Shown: positions 1-11,424 of the stretch, in pieces
Layout of the letters: each line of letters begins with the position of its first letter
Position numbering within the stretch: position 1 is the stretch's first letter
DNA from: Shinisaurus crocodilurus
Lineage: Eukaryota; Chordata; Lepidosauria; Squamata; Shinisauridae
DNA length: 64,000 bases
Assembly: GCA_021292165.1 (NCBI GenBank)
Contig: CM037876.1
Span: 120,523,393-120,587,392 of the forward strand
Reading direction: 5' to 3'
Program-made: the position numbers and the translations under genes
The notes under the pieces: generated by a model
Told to the model about the DNA's origin: nothing
Databases searched by the model: none
Seen by the model: the letters and a program-made list of their open reading frames with translations, nothing else

Positions 1-878
1 TCAAAGCAGAAGTGGCAAGCATGCAGTAGGAAACACGTGCGTTCGCTTCCACGCAGACCCGCCAATTCATGGGTTATTTAATCTATAAATTGACCTTAAG
101 TGCAAACCAGGTCTTTCTCTTCCTGCCACAGTCCCAACAAAAATCTCCCTTCTGAAACTGCCATTTGCATTTCCAGGGAAGCCTCAAGTTTGCTCCTTTA
201 AAATGTAAATAACAAGCATCACAGAGGTGATGTTTGTTGGGACTGTGGCAAGACGAGAAAGAGTTAAACTGGTCCTCCCAAATGCCAAGGCCCCTTGAGG
301 TTGCTCAGGGTTCCCCAGAGGCTGCTGTTTACATAAGAAAAATATGCATGTTAATTGCATTTAATCTATAGTCTGGTCCTACAACAATAGAGAGCTGCCT
401 CACAGAGCTATTGTGATGGTCAGCATAATAAAGACTGCAAAGCACTTTGCAAATTAAAAGTGTTTTATGAATGATAAACAGAGTACTGTACTACTGGTAG
501 ACCTTGATTCTACCTAGGTCCACTGTGACTTCTGCGGTAAAGCCTGTGCTTAAAACTTCAGAATGTGATCTTTCAGAGGAAATTGCTTAATGTTTTGTAG
601 GATGGAGCTTCCCCCCCCCCTCAGGATTTGCCTGTTCTACTGTGCGTACAGCATGACACTGATATTTGTATTACTGGAAAGGAACCTTTGCACATGGATC
701 TTGTTTGAGTTTCAGTGGGGTGAGAATGCCACACACATGAAAACATGCAGGTGCCAAATACACACATGCAAATCCAGACATAAGAGTTTGGGGAAGAACT
801 TTTTCCTATTAGCATTATTAGTAAAAACAAAGAAAAAAAATCTTCCCCGTTGTTTTTGTCTCTCAAATTTAAATATAG
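1..878 (+). other. ABCA12: ABCA12 intron, 3' part (upstream of first visible exon)
   Basis: This is the end of an intron whose 5' exon lies outside the window. I see no exon, RNA gene or recognisable transposon in it, only a short C run near 611-620. It ends in the acceptor at 877-878. Confidence 0.7.
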
Positions 879-984
879 GTCTGGTATAATCCAGAAGGTT
901 ATCACAGCCTCCCAGCCTACCTCAACAGCCTGAATAACTTCATACTCCGTGCTAACTTGCCAAAAGAAAACTCCTCTGGATACG
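879..984 (+). CDS. ABCA12: ABCA12 coding exon (end of second extracellular loop)
   Basis: The first exon of ABCA12 visible here. After the AG at 877-878 it reads [16 protein letters not shown] and then a stretch ending in ILRANLP, the strongly conserved end of the large second extracellular loop of ABCA-family transporters, just before the TM8-equivalent helix. The wording fits ABCA12 better than other ABCA members. It is 106 nt long, starts in phase 0 and leaves one base (G) before the donor GTAGGT. ABCA12 is a full-length ABC transporter that moves glucosylceramide-type lipids into lamellar granules of keratinocytes; its loss in humans causes harlequin ichthyosis. Exons for the N-terminal three quarters of the protein lie upstream of the window. 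Confidence 0.95.
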
Positions 985-2395
985 GTAGGTGCTCAGCAGA
1001 CCTTGGCAACATCATTTGCCACTGCAGGTTGAGAGGCTTTGTTTCCAGCCCATGCCTAATATATTGTGACATGGTAAAGCATAACACTTTTATTTATCCC
1101 CATTAAGAATGACCAGCGTGAAACAGCAACATGGCTCATCCACTTCATAGACTTTTCAGGACTTCACATTCCCAGCCCTACTATGTGCTGCTGGAGACAC
1201 AACTAATTAGTGAAATTGTTTTATGCCTCAAATCTCATGACTAAGCAACAATTATTCTCGGGTTTTTCTCTTAAACATATGCAAGCACTCAGGACTGGTC
1301 AATACAATGAACTTGTAACTCCAGATAGGACAGGTTTATTGTAACCTAGATGAAGACAGAAATGATGGAATTTTCTCCATTGCACCTTTCAGGCAGCCAA
1401 AGCCATTTGTTGCTTTGACAAATAAATGACAGCTTAAGAACCATTGGAATGGCCAGATAAAAGTTCACTGTCATTTTAGCAATTTGAAATAGGTGGCAAT
1501 CCTGCTTTTGAGGTTTGACTTAGGCTTCGAGTATTTAAAAAGGCGCATAAAAAGAGCTTTTTACACTGCCACTAAGCAAATCATAATGGCTTTCGACTTA
1601 TGTATATTGTGCTTCTTCGTCTTCCAAGCCTTGAAAAATATGTATTGAAATGGAAATTTTGACTTCTAGCCTAAGCTGCAGTAAAGAGAAAATGGCTTTA
1701 CAGTGAAGAAGCATTAACAGCTTAGTCAAACTGTATCTCCTTTATTTTTGATAGAAGGGGGGGAAAATGCTTTCTAGTTGTTTGTACTTCATTGATATGA
1801 ACTGGGGGAATATCAGCCATCGATGGGGGGGGGGGGGAACTGCACTTAAGGGAAAACTTTGAGTTTGATGAGTTTTTGTTTTTTACAATCAGCGGTGACT
1901 GGCAGCATCTTGCTATTCCATATTTTTCAGTGTCATTCTTCCTGTATTTTTATTACTACCTAATAATAGATTGGCAACCTCTTGTTAAAAGGTTTCACAA
2001 GAACAAAAAACAAAAATTGTGCATGGGAGCGGGGTGGGTTGCTAAAGGAACCAAGGCCAGCCAGGGGCCCAGTGTGTATGAACAGAGCATAAGCACTACA
2101 GTCAGTTCAAAATATTTTAAGTGATTTCTTTTCATTTTTTGAGTCATTTTCAGCTTTGGTGTAAACTCAAGCAACAAAATGTACATTTTGAAACTTTAAT
2201 TTTACACGCTAGCCCTGTTCAGGCGTTCTGTACCTGAATAGGGCAAACATGCAGCCAGAGGGCGTGCTCCAGAACAGCCCCTCTCCTTTGTCACATCCAT
2301 CTCCTTCCACTTGTGGAGGGCGGCTGTCTGAACAAGAGAGCCTCCTGTATCTGTGGAGGCTCTCCGTGTGAGCCAGAATGCTCAGATCATCCAAA

Positions 2396-2550
2396 TACTT
2401 CACTTTCGTCCCATTTTATCCTCACAACAATGCGGTGAGGTACGTTATGCTGAAGGTTACCCAGTGAGCTTTATAGGTGAGTGGGGATTTGAACCCAGGT
2501 CTCCCCATTCCTAGTCCAGAACTCTTAACTGCTACACCACACTACCTTTT
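2396..2550 (-). mobile_element. tRNA-headed MIR-like (CORE-type) SINE
   Basis: Read on the minus strand it starts with a tRNA-like pol III head (GTAGTGTGGTGTAGCAGTTA, then a B-box-like GGTTCAAATCCC) followed by a MIR-like core with CCTCAC...GTTGTTGTGAGGATAAAATG. The same core occurs at 7432-7632 (plus) and 50484-50640 (minus). It is a SINE and not a functional tRNA gene, since no cloverleaf closes and the core continues past the head. Confidence 0.75.
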
Positions 2551-2980
2551 AAAAGTTTCTTTTAAAATGTAATTACATAAAATAATATCATTAGCCCAAC
2601 TCCATGCAAAGTCCAGGAGTTGCAGGTGGCAGTATCTCCTCAAATATAGGTAGCAACCTTTTCAGGGCTGCTTGCTCTGCAGGTGCTTTTGATTTTATGG
2701 GTGTGGATAGCTTTCCACTGCTCTGCTGCTTTTCATCTGGTCATTTTAATCCTATGCAAACATTGTGTAAAATGTTGTAAGTGGGTGCTGGCAGCACAAG
2801 CTGACAAGTGACAAAGAATCTCCTCTTTCTAAGTGGAGCAGGACAGGAGCATGCTTAGTGGTGGCACTCTTGCCCTGTACAAAATGACCTGGATCACCCA
2901 CTCCTCCTGCTTAGAACATGGCCCCATACCTTTGACTCCTGTCGTAATGACATCTTTTCTCTCTTCTGCTCTATCTAGAC

Positions 2981-3116
2981 CAGGTCTCTCCAACCTTGGG
3001 TCCCCAGATGTTGCTGGACTACAGCTCCCAGAATCCCTTGCCATTAGCCATGCTGGCTGGATATGCTGGGAGCTGTAGGCCAGCAACATCTGGGGACCCA
3101 AGGTTGGAGAGCCCTA
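2981..3116. mobile_element. Palindromic hAT MITE, older subfamily
   Basis: Inverted arms (TCTCCAACCTTGGGTCCCCA and its complement at the right end) enclose ACTACAGCTCCCAGAAT-type sequence. An 8-bp target duplication, ATCTAGAC, flanks it at 2973-2980 and 3117-3124. It differs from the other copies by TTGCTGG in place of TTTTTGG in the arm and is closest to the copy at 63465-63600. Confidence 0.85.
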
Positions 3117-3118
3117 AT

Positions 3119-3296
3119 CTAGACCATGCCTGGCCTGTGGCTTACGCTGGCTCAGCTTGTCTGAGTGTGGAAAGCTAAGCAGGGTCAAACCTGGTTGTTA
3201 CTTGGATGGGAGACCCCTCCTCTAGTTTCCTGCATTGAGCAGGGATTTGGACTCGATAGCCTTGTAGGCTCCTTCCAACTCTGTGATCTATGAAAT
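3119..3296 (+). mobile_element. 5S-rRNA-derived SINE with CR1-type tail
   Basis: The head carries 5S rRNA internal promoter blocks (AAAGCTAAGCAGGGTC, then ACTTGGATGGGAGACC). The tail (GGACTCGATAGCCTTGTAGG, CTCCTTCCAACTC) matches the 3' end of the CR1 LINEs in this window. Length is about 170 bp. It lies next to, and shares the right-hand target duplication of, the MITE ending at 3116. Confidence 0.85.
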
Positions 3297-4270
3297 CTAG
3301 CTCCTAAAGTATTCTATCTTCTGCACCTGCCCACCACTTTGCTTTCCCCGTACACTGCCACCCCCAGCACCTATTCATTATCCCCAGGTGCCCAACTCTT
3401 CTAGTTCACCAAGTTCTGGCTCTAACATGTCATTCTTTATCAACTTAAGTTCATTCCTACGCTCTTTCCCTTCAGCTCTAAGGACTGAATGCTTTTAAAG
3501 GTGATTCAACCAAACTTGCTTTTTTTGCCTTCTCTCAAAGAACACTAGCCCACTGTGCAGATTTGTGAAAAGCAAGCCTCGGATATCTCAAGGAAACTTC
3601 AAGTTTTTATACTTGAATCCTTCTATGACCTTAGAAAGTTCAGAGTGGCTTATATGGGGCTTCCAGCAGACTTCCATCCAGGCACTGAGCATATCTGCAC
3701 CTCCTCAGAGCCAGGCCCCATGTGATGGTGCCAAATCCACAGGCTAAAATCTGACTCCAAATCCATATCATATGAGTGTGCTGGGGGTGGGGGGTAAGAA
3801 TGCAATTGAAAAAGTAGCATGGAGGGGCGGGAGCAGGGACCTCAGCCCTACCCATGGTCCCATGACTACTGCATCCCCAGCTGTTTTTTCTGAAGTGGAG
3901 CTCCAAAGCTGGAAGCAACCCCTGCCAGAGAAAAAAACACCGAGGGCTGGAACTTTCCTGGGAGAAAAGTGTGGGTGGATCAGCTCCCTCCTCCTGCCCA
4001 CTGTGTTGCACTTTTCAATTGCTCACATGCTTTATACAGATTTGGGAGGACTCAAGTTAGGTCAGCCACCCTCACATCTAGTTTGACCCTTAACTACCAG
4101 ATCATTCACTGGGCAAATTATTATAGCAAATACTGTAGAAATGCCGAATTGTATGTCTTGCTCAAGATGAAGTACCAGTGGCAGAGGTAATAGGCTGTTA
4201 ACCTCTCTCTTCTTCAACTTGCACCTGTATTCAGTAGTGGATCCTTAAATGAACGTTGTTGTTCTTGCAG

Positions 4271-4325
4271 GTATTGCGGTCGTTGCTCATCCTTATCCTG
4301 GTGGGGAGAGTCAAGAACAAACCAT
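4271..4325 (+). CDS. ABCA12: ABCA12 coding exon (loop-to-TM linker)
   Basis: A short 55-nt exon after CTTGCAG. It takes one base from the previous exon and encodes a segment with AHPYPGGESQEQT, matching the conserved HPYPG...QEQ segment that leads into the next transmembrane helix of ABCA12. It ends with two bases of a codon before the donor GTAAGA. The intron phases on both sides match the neighbouring exons. Confidence 0.93.
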
Positions 4326-5239
4326 GTAAGATGTTGACTTTATAATTTCTCTCGTTATAAAATTGTAAGAGAAGCACCAGCAGTTGACTGTTTGTTCAAG
4401 ATCAGCCTGAAGCACAGTCTGAATTACATGACATGCTGGCCAACGGCATCAGTCACTGGGTCATAGACAATAGGGAGATGTTAATGCACTGAAGGAGCTG
4501 AGCATAAATTGGTTCCCGGAGCTGACCACCTTGCTGGATCAGTTTGACCAGCACTGAACAGAGGTTGCATAAAGGCACCATGAGACAGTTTTAAATGTGT
4601 GCAAGTGATGGTGGTGGGGCAATAGTTTGGGAGCTCTTTCTCCGTCAGACAAGTCATGCATGCCCCAGTCTTTCTTCACACTCTTGAGTCCTCACTGTCA
4701 ATAAGCATACTGCTTTCTATTGCAATGGTTCAAAAAAACGCTTGTGGCTAAGAAAAAGTGTTCCCACAAAAGTTTGTTCTTGTTCAGAATCTATATGTGG
4801 CATTTAGGACCCAGGCTAACCCCAAAGATGCCCCCAAATTGGTATGAATTAGGGCCAAACTACATTACATGCTCAACTTTATTATACTTCCACTCAACTT
4901 TTTTGTTTTTGTTTTTCACTACTAGCAGCCACTGGAGGAAAAGCCATGGTCGGGCTGCTTAGCCCCGTTCCTTTCCTGTCATTGTACCTCTCAAGAATAA
5001 TAGTGTGGGGGATAAAGATTTTGAGCAAACAAATGGCACTAAAGGAAAGGGTTAAGCAGCCCCCTCCTCGCCACACCCAGTATGAGTCCTCTGCTCCCAG
5101 TTTCAGCCTTCAGTGTCTACTTTTCATTTCATAAAATACACCATAGGGTTGAAGAATCTTAGAACTTGCCACCTTGGATAGTTTAGCTCTTTGCATTGCA
5201 ACGTCATTTACACTGAGTTTCTGCGATACCAAGAGTCTG

Positions 5240-5785
5240 GCCCCAGAGGCTCTAAATGTCTGATCTGGTGTTGCTGACGGCATCACACGCCTTAGTTACA
5301 TCTTGTTTAGATTACTGCAACCTGTTCTATGTGGGGCTACCTTTGAAGACTGTTCAGAAACCAGCTAGATCAGAATGCTGCAGCCATACTGTTGACTGAG
5401 GCCAATAATAAGGAGCATGTAGCAACAGTTACAGTATATTGGCTGCCCTTTTCAGTGGCTGTGCCCAGACCTAATGAGGAAGTCTTATCTGGCCTCCTCA
5501 TTGATGGCCGCCTGCTGGCATGCAAAAACCTTATTTAAACAGGCATTTGGAGCTAATTTGGCTTCTTTGTTGCTCTGTGTGTCTTAACTTACATTTTAAT
5601 TTAATGATGTTTAACTGTTTTCATGTGCTTGTGTATGCACTATTTTTATGTGCTCTTATTTGATTTTTAGATGGTTTTATATTGTTTGTTACGTTGCTTT
5701 TTTAATTGTAGATTTTACTATTATTAACCGCTTGGGGCATATTTTATGGAAAGGCGGAGTATAAATGTAGCTAAATAAATAAATG
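5240..5785 (+). mobile_element. L2-type LINE, 3' fragment
   Basis: Degraded coding text on the plus strand (DYCNLFYVGLPLKT, then YWLPFSVA) matches the C-terminal part of an L2 ORF2. The 3' end has GGCGGAGTATAAATG followed by AAATAAATAAAT. It is 5' truncated and has many stops, so it is an old copy. Confidence 0.75.
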
Positions 5786-5854
5786 CAGGGGAGGCTGGTG
5801 ACTCCTATGTCAGTGGGGCTCCTTATCCATTGCAGCTTTTATTTTGAGCTTTAT

Positions 5855-6067
5855 AGGAGCTATCCATGTGTTCCATGGTGAACCTATTTTGGGGATCAGC
5901 AAAAAAGCCCATCTAGCGAAAATGCAGGGCACGAGGACAGGGAGGCGAAGCTGGAGATCACCTCCTCTGCTCCTCCCACCCTGGAGAGGATGAGTGTAAG
6001 CCTCCAAGTTTGGGGGCTTATGCTCATCGACATAGGATTGTACCCTAAATTTGTTTCTGGGCTGTAC
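5855..6067. repeat. GC-rich MITE family fragment (TCTAGCGAAAATGCAGGGC type)
   Basis: Shares CATCTAGCGAAAATGCAGGG, a GC-rich body and the right end ATAGGATTGTACCCTAAAT with the larger elements at 27026-27447 and 40094-40705. Only the right half is present. Confidence 0.55.
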
Positions 6068-6208
6068 CACTTCAGATTGCAGGTAGCTCACATGGTTGAA
6101 TGCTTCTCAATACAAAATAAATTCCTGCACCCAGTAGAAAATGATCCTTGGCTCAAAACACCCATGTAAATTTTATGAACAATGTCTCCAGAATAAAAGA
6201 TCTACATG

Positions 6209-6526
6209 CAGTGACAGCGCCAGCACCTGGCATGCTAGGGCATCTGCCAGGGCCTCCTTTATTTTTATTTTTTCTGGGCCAGCACTCCTCCAGGCAACAC
6301 TAAGCAGTAGGGTTCAGTCACCCTTTTAATTTTCCACAATGCCCTCAGGCTAGCACCACTCAGGAACATTGCGCAGAAATTAAAGGGGTGGCTAGACACA
6401 GCCACCCCTTCCTGCTTAGAAGAACGCTGCCACCACAGCCAGAAAGCCCACCAGGGCCCACTGACAGAAGATGGGCCCACCAGGGTAATTTTGCCCAGGC
6501 CCCCTTCAGACCTAGGGCTGGTCCTG
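6209..6526. mobile_element. Non-autonomous hAT element
   Basis: Starts CAGTGACAGCGCCAGCACC and ends CCTAGGGCTGGTCCTG, imperfect inverted ends of the CAG...CTG hAT type. The flanks TCTACATG and TCTGCATC are an imperfect 8-bp duplication (6 of 8). It lies just upstream of an ABCA12 acceptor. Confidence 0.6.
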
Positions 6527-6575
6527 TCTGCATCTTTATTTGGAAAATGCTTTTGTTTACCTTTCTCCCCCTCAG

Positions 6576-6754
6576 GCTTAGTAGCTTACTAGGATGTCAT
6601 AGTCTCCATGTCTGTCCTGATTGGCTACTCCATCACAACAGCCAGCTTTGTGCTTTATGTGGTAAAGGAACATCAAACCAAAGCAAAACAGCTACAGCAT
6701 ATCTCAGGCATCGGTGTGACAAGCTATTGGGTGACTAACTTCATTTATGACCTA
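6576..6754 (+). CDS. ABCA12: ABCA12 coding exon with a 1-bp frameshift (start of second transmembrane domain)
   Basis: Encodes the first helices of the second transmembrane domain: SSLL before the break, then VIVSMSVLIGYSITTASF and REHQTKAKQ-type sequence (here KEHQTKAKQLQHISGIGV), ending NFIYDL. The coupling-helix text is nearly identical to known ABCA12. The acceptor CCCCCTCAG and donor GTAAGT are normal. The length is 179 nt; phase 1-in and phase 0-out need 178. The extra base is one G of the GG at 6592-6593. Upstream of it the frame inherited from exon 4271-4325 is right; downstream the +1 frame is right and is preceded by TAG. Reading straight through gives a stop at 6736-6738. Either a sequence error or a true lesion; no other exon here is damaged. 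Confidence 0.92.
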
Positions 6755-7431
6755 GTAAGTAGCTTATCTCTTAAATATAATATGAAAAATGTTGTATGAT
6801 GAAGAACAAAGTGGAAACTGCATCATGAAATGCAACGTTCACTTATGTCTTGAGCTTAATGATGATGATTTTGACCCACAGAGGTCTATACTAAGTTTGG
6901 GCAAGGACATTCAAACAAATTTAGAATTAGAACTATTACAGCAACTATTGCTATGACATGGCCTTTTTTTGTTGGACTGTGCTATATGCATATAGCTCAG
7001 CACATTTATAAAAGATCAGTGTGCTATTAAGGTCAGGACTTCAATTTATTTTTAACTTGTAGGCAGAAAAATTGCCTTTAGGTTAAATTGCAAAGAGCAG
7101 AGGCAAAAAAGCAGGTCTAAAAGTCATCCTGTGGTATGTATTTTGCTAAGAACTATGAGTAATGGCTACCCATGTAAGGGTTGCTGTGTGTGACCTTGCC
7201 TTCTAAATTCTGCCATAGAAAACTTCTGCTCCTACTTGGGGAAGTATTCATAGCTAGGCAGATATTTTGCTCAAAAATACTCTGAACCATATTTTTCAAG
7301 AAATATTTTTCTTTCATAATTATCACTGATTCTGAAACAATTTTTTTTTAAACCTTTCTCTCTTTTCTTGGGTTTGGTTACTTTCTTTTACATTTGCCAG
7401 ATCTCAAAACATAAATATATGTGTAAAAATG

Positions 7432-7632
7432 CCCGCTCAGCCATGAAACTCACTGGGTGACTTTGGGCCAGTCACTGCCTCTCAGCCTAACCTACCTCAC
7501 AGGGTTGTTGTGAGAAGGAGGAGGAGGAGGAGGAGCAGGAGGAGCAGGAGGATTAGGATTATGTAAGCCGCCTTGGGTTCCTTGCAGGAAAAAAGGAGGG
7601 GTATAAATATAAAAAAATAAATAAATAAAAAC
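7432..7632 (+). mobile_element. MIR-like SINE with L2-type tail and GGA-rich expansion
   Basis: Core text GGTGACTTTGGGCCAGTCAC and CCTACCTCACAGGGTTGTTG, then a (GGA)n-like expansion (7511-7552), then GTAAGCCGCCTTGGGTTCC and an AAATAAATAAAT tail. The tail is shared with the minus-strand copy at 50484-50640. Confidence 0.7.
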
Positions 7633-7924
7633 TGGAAACATTTCACAGATTCACAAACCTGCATTGGGTTAGCATTTACAAGAACAAAAATTAAGTTGGG
7701 GTGCGACACAATAAAAACATAGCCAGAACAGAATTTACTTGTTTTAGTCATCGTACAAAGAAACTTTTCTTCCCCTCAAGGAAAGGCCCTGTAGGGAAAG
7801 ATTTGGGGTGGGAAAGCACCTGTAGGGCAGGGATTTAATTGGAAATTAGGCTGCAGCTTAGATCTAATTTGTGGTCTCTGGCAGCTGTATTTCAGCTTTA
7901 AAGACACCCAAATCATCAGCCGAC

Positions 7925-8520
7925 TGCTACTTTATTTTATTTTATTTTATTATTTTATTAATTACATTTTTGAATCGCCCATCTGGCCGGTCACCCGGCC
8001 ACCCTTGGCGATGTACACTCCAACAATAAAACAGACATACACAATTAAAACAGTACAGTAATACCTTGGATTGCAAGTAACTTGGTTTGAGAGCGTTTTG
8101 CAAGACAAGCAAATTTTTAAATATTTAATTTTTTTTTACTTGATATACAAGCGACGTCGTGCAATACAAGTACCTGGTACTGTAGTACGGCTTAAATTAA
8201 AAATCTGTGTACAATTTTTTTGGGGGGGATTTCGTTTTGATATAAGAGTGTTTTGGATTACAAGCACGTTCCCGGAACGAATTATGCTCTCAATCCAAGG
8301 CATGACTGTATTTTTTTTTTTTTAATCCTAACCCACCCCATATTCCCGCCTGAAATACCATGTTTTTAATGCGCAGCAGAAGCTCATCAAGGAGGGGGCA
8401 TGGCAAAGGTCACTAAGGTGGGAGTTCCATAACTTGGGGGCCGCCACAAAGAAGGCCCTCTTCCTAGTCCCCACCAGCCTGGCTGCTCTGGCTGATGGGA
8501 CAAGGAGATCATGTCTATGT
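7925..8520 (-). mobile_element. L2-type LINE 3' fragment, split by a MITE
   Basis: On the minus strand the right part matches the L2 at 22917-23100 (SRAARLVGTRKRAF-like text), and the left part carries the L2 3' end (ACATCGCCAAGGGTGGCCGG, AAATAAAATAA tail). The two halves are separated by the Tigger-like MITE at 8056-8308, so the MITE is younger. Confidence 0.75.
8056..8308 (+). mobile_element. Tigger-like (Tc1/mariner superfamily) MITE, copy 1
   Basis: A 253-bp element with inverted ends CAGTAATACCTTGGATTG and CAATCCAAGGCATGACTG, flanked by TA on both sides. Other copies lie at 29833-30082 and 43283-43533. No transposase is encoded. It sits inside an L2 fragment. Confidence 0.85.
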
Positions 8521-8859
8521 CTTCTTTGTCCCTCAGCCTTTTAATTCATTAGGAACGGCAGGCACTTGGTAACTCTGACAATAAGACAATTTAAAAACCT
8601 ATTATCAGTTATGAACTGAGTCTTGCTCTTGTACAAGTGAGATGCAGGAGCAATTCTAGTGAAACCAGTGAAATTATTCTGATAGCACAATGATCCACAT
8701 ATGATGCTGTTTATTATTACTTGTGTTGTTGTTTTTAAAAAAGCTCCCTTTACATCTGTGTAATGTTAAAATGTTTAAAAACAGGAGCAAAAAATGCAAA
8801 TAACAGTCAACATTCTCTGCTCTCACCACTCCCAGCGCAGTCTAGATTAAACAAATATC

Positions 8860-9055
8860 TAAGGGAAGGGATGTATCTCAGTGACAAGAGCTCCTGTTTT
8901 GCATGTAAAAGGTCCCAGGTTCAATTCCCAGGATCTCCAAGAAGGGCTGGGAAAGACTCCTGTTTGAAATACTGGAGAGCCACTGCTGGTCAGTGTAAAT
9001 GAGTGATTTAGATAGACCATATAAGTCTGACTTCATATAAGGCAGTTTCCTAATT
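8860..9055 (+). mobile_element. tRNA-derived squamate-type SINE
   Basis: The head resembles a tRNA (ATCTCAGTGACAAGAGCTCC, then GGTCCCAGGTTCAATTCCC as B box). The body has TGGAGAGCCACTGCTGGTC and the end ATATAAGGCAGTTTCC, the layout of common reptile tRNA SINEs. It is diverged, so it is probably inactive. Confidence 0.75.
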
Positions 9056-9469
9056 AAAATGATATAAAAGTTCCAAAAATCCAGGGGGTGAATTAATACA
9101 AGAAAATCATAGCATATTTACCCAATGCATAATACAGCTTACCGTACTCAGTAAAATTAAAGGAAGGTGTCCAAGTTAATAATAAAAAAAGATCCACTAG
9201 CTAGCCTGATTTCCCACATACTCCCAGCTGCTGAGTTATTCCCCACCCCCAATAGTTAAGAGTAGACCTGCCAAAAATGCTTAACCAGCCACTGCTTTTT
9301 AACATCAAAGGACCCACTTTTCAGTGATGTGCAGAAACATTTTTTGTTTTGACATACTTGCTGTTCCACCTCTGGATCATACTGGTTCTTCTGTCAGTTT
9401 TGCACAACTTGTAGCGGAAGCTGCATCCAACACTACACGCTCGTGCTTAAAGCCTGCATGATCCATTAT

Positions 9470-9609
9470 GGGCACAATCCTATAGCATCTTTAGACAGAA
9501 AAAAGCCTTACACAACTCTCGGAATGCTCCAGCCAGCCATGCTGGTTGGGGAATACTGGGAGTTGTAGGACTTTTGGTTTTTCCCCAAACAAGCATAGGA
9601 TTGCACCCT
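9470..9609. repeat. Palindromic MITE (GGTGCAATCCTATGC ends)
   Basis: Inverted arms with ATCCTATAGCATCTTTAGAC at the left and AACAAGCATAGGATTGCACC at the right enclose CTCCAGCCAGCCATGCTGG. The same design occurs at 33930-34070 and 47410-47613. Confidence 0.65.
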
Positions 9610-10272
9610 GAAGTGCTTTTCAGTACTCTTACGAAGCCCCAGCAAACACCAGACATACCTGGAAGTTGGTCTAGGAACAAGGCAGATTGGCAGTAGTTGC
9701 CAAGCCTATAGAGCTAGCTGCGGATGATGGGAGTTGTAGTTCAACACATTTTAAGGGAACCAGGTTCTGAAGAACTAGCCAAACACACTCTTCTGGCTCC
9801 GATGTCAGTGTAACAGGCCTGCCTCTTTCACACTTTGGATGCTCACTGTGAAATGAGGGTATTTATTATCATCCAGTCAAAAGTGTCCCAGTGATCTAAC
9901 TGAAATCAGTATTCAGCAGATTGAAACTAATGCAGTGATACACTGCAACTGGATACTTTTCAGTGAATCCCTGCCAGCAAACAATCCTCATTCCTATCCT
10001 AAGGGAATGACTGGAAAATCTTGAGGCTGCTGGTAATTAGAAGCCGGGTTGGTGCTGCTGAAGTCATTTCACTTTGCCCAACAGGAGGGAAAAAACGCAA
10101 TAATTAGAAAAAAATTAAAATAAAATCTGAGGAGATCTCCATACCAAGAGACAATTTTTTTTTAAAGGACCAAGAGGAATATAGAACTTCGATCCAAATC
10201 TGGGAGTGGGAGGGAAACCTGCCTCTTTCTTTCAGACTGCCTCCAGACGGTAGCCAACCCCCTGCCCCCAAC

Positions 10273-10443
10273 CAGGGCCGGTGGTACCATTAGGCCAGCT
10301 AGGCAGCTGCCGAGGGCGCAGAGCTAAAGGGGGCGCCAGAAACGCCTTGGGAAAAAAATACAGCGCTCTCAAGTGGGAAGCGCCCCCCCCCCGCTAAATA
10401 TCTGATCTTGCCTAGGGCACCAAACTGCCTTGCACCGGTCCTG
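10273..10443. mobile_element. GC-rich hAT MITE (CAGGGCCGGTGG type)
   Basis: Starts CAGGGCCGGTGGTACCATTA and ends TTGCACCGGTCCTG. An exact 8-bp duplication CCCCCAAC flanks it (10265-10272 and 10444-10451). It is the short member of the family at 46747-48144 and 49385-49941. Confidence 0.85.
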
Positions 10444-10667
10444 CCCCCAACTAATGGCAAAGGGAGTGGGGAAAGTGCCAAATACCACGGAGTGTTTCCC
10501 AGAATGGCCATGCTTTTGGACTATGCGGCCCATTCCAGTTCTCTGGGTTAGCCATTTGGCCCGTCAGTGATCAGCATGGTTATTGGCATCCCCCATATGG
10601 TTTGCAGAAACCCAAGCTCAAAAACACAATTTCAGGGCTCACTGTACACGTGCATGAACCTCCAGAG

Positions 10668-10802
10668 CAGTGTTCTCCAACCTTGGGTCCCCAGATGTTT
10701 TTGGCCTACAACTCCCAGCATTCCCCAGCAAGCTACACTGGCTGGGGCATGCTGGGAGTTGTAGGCCAAAAACATCTGGGGACCCAAGGTTTGAGAGCCC
10801 TG
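10668..10802. mobile_element. Palindromic hAT MITE, young subfamily
   Basis: Ends CAGTGTTCTCCAACCTTGGG and a matching right arm. Exact 8-bp duplication CTCCAGAG (10660-10667 and 10803-10810). This is the one copy whose duplication lacks the central TA. Confidence 0.9.
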
Positions 10803-11424
10803 CTCCAGAGTTAACACAGCACAATGATGAAGCCTTCCTGGGCCACTAAAAATGTCAGAACACCTAAGATTTAGTGTATTCCAGTGGTGATTCAAAGCAT
10901 ATGTTAGGAGAAATACGCACGAAAATGCATACAAATTTTCGGGCATACTTTTTTCTTATTTTAAAGGTGCAAACTGATGTGAAAATGGGATAGAACAAAC
11001 TAAGGATTGCAAAAATGAGAAACTGAGCAAAAATGAGTGAAAATTGATAGACGTGTCCATCCCTACCTCTTACCCACACATACCTTTTGATGTTAAAAGT
11101 AAACCTCCTCCCTCCTCTTTCTATATGATATGGCTAGTTCCATTTTTAAACTCACAGATATGCCACTGTTATGTCTAGTTGACCCCTAGAATGCTATGTA
11201 GAATCAGTTAGCATGAATATCATACAAAATTTGATAGTACCTTTAACATCTCTGACAGGTGACACAACCTCCCTATCCCAATCCATTTTGTAATGTTTCA
11301 AGTGCATTTCATTTCATTTTGCTTCTTTGAAGAATGAATGTATTTTTGTTATACTATTCAAGTATGGGAACAGTCATGCTTTAATAAGAAAAAAAATACC
11401 AGTAAACACCAGGCCAACACCAGT

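Larger units (their letters stand above)
985..4270 (+). other. ABCA12: ABCA12 intron
   Basis: Holds a G run (about 1825-1838), a tRNA-headed SINE (2396-2550), a palindromic hAT MITE (2981-3116) and a 5S-headed SINE directly after it. The stretches 985-2390 and 3300-4270 show nothing I recognise. Confidence 0.7.
4326..6575 (+). other. ABCA12: ABCA12 intron
   Basis: Holds an L2 LINE 3' fragment (5240-5785), a fragment of a GC-rich MITE family (5855-6067) and a hAT element (6209-6526) ending only 49 bp before the next exon. Nothing is recognised at 4326-5240. Confidence 0.7.

Noticed and set aside
590..889. 99-codon frame overlapping the first exon
   Set aside because: It runs through intron sequence and uses another frame than the conserved ABCA12 exon.
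2463..2545. tRNA-like sequence
   Set aside because: It is the head of a MIR-like SINE. The body continues past the tRNA part and the arms do not pair as in a tRNA.
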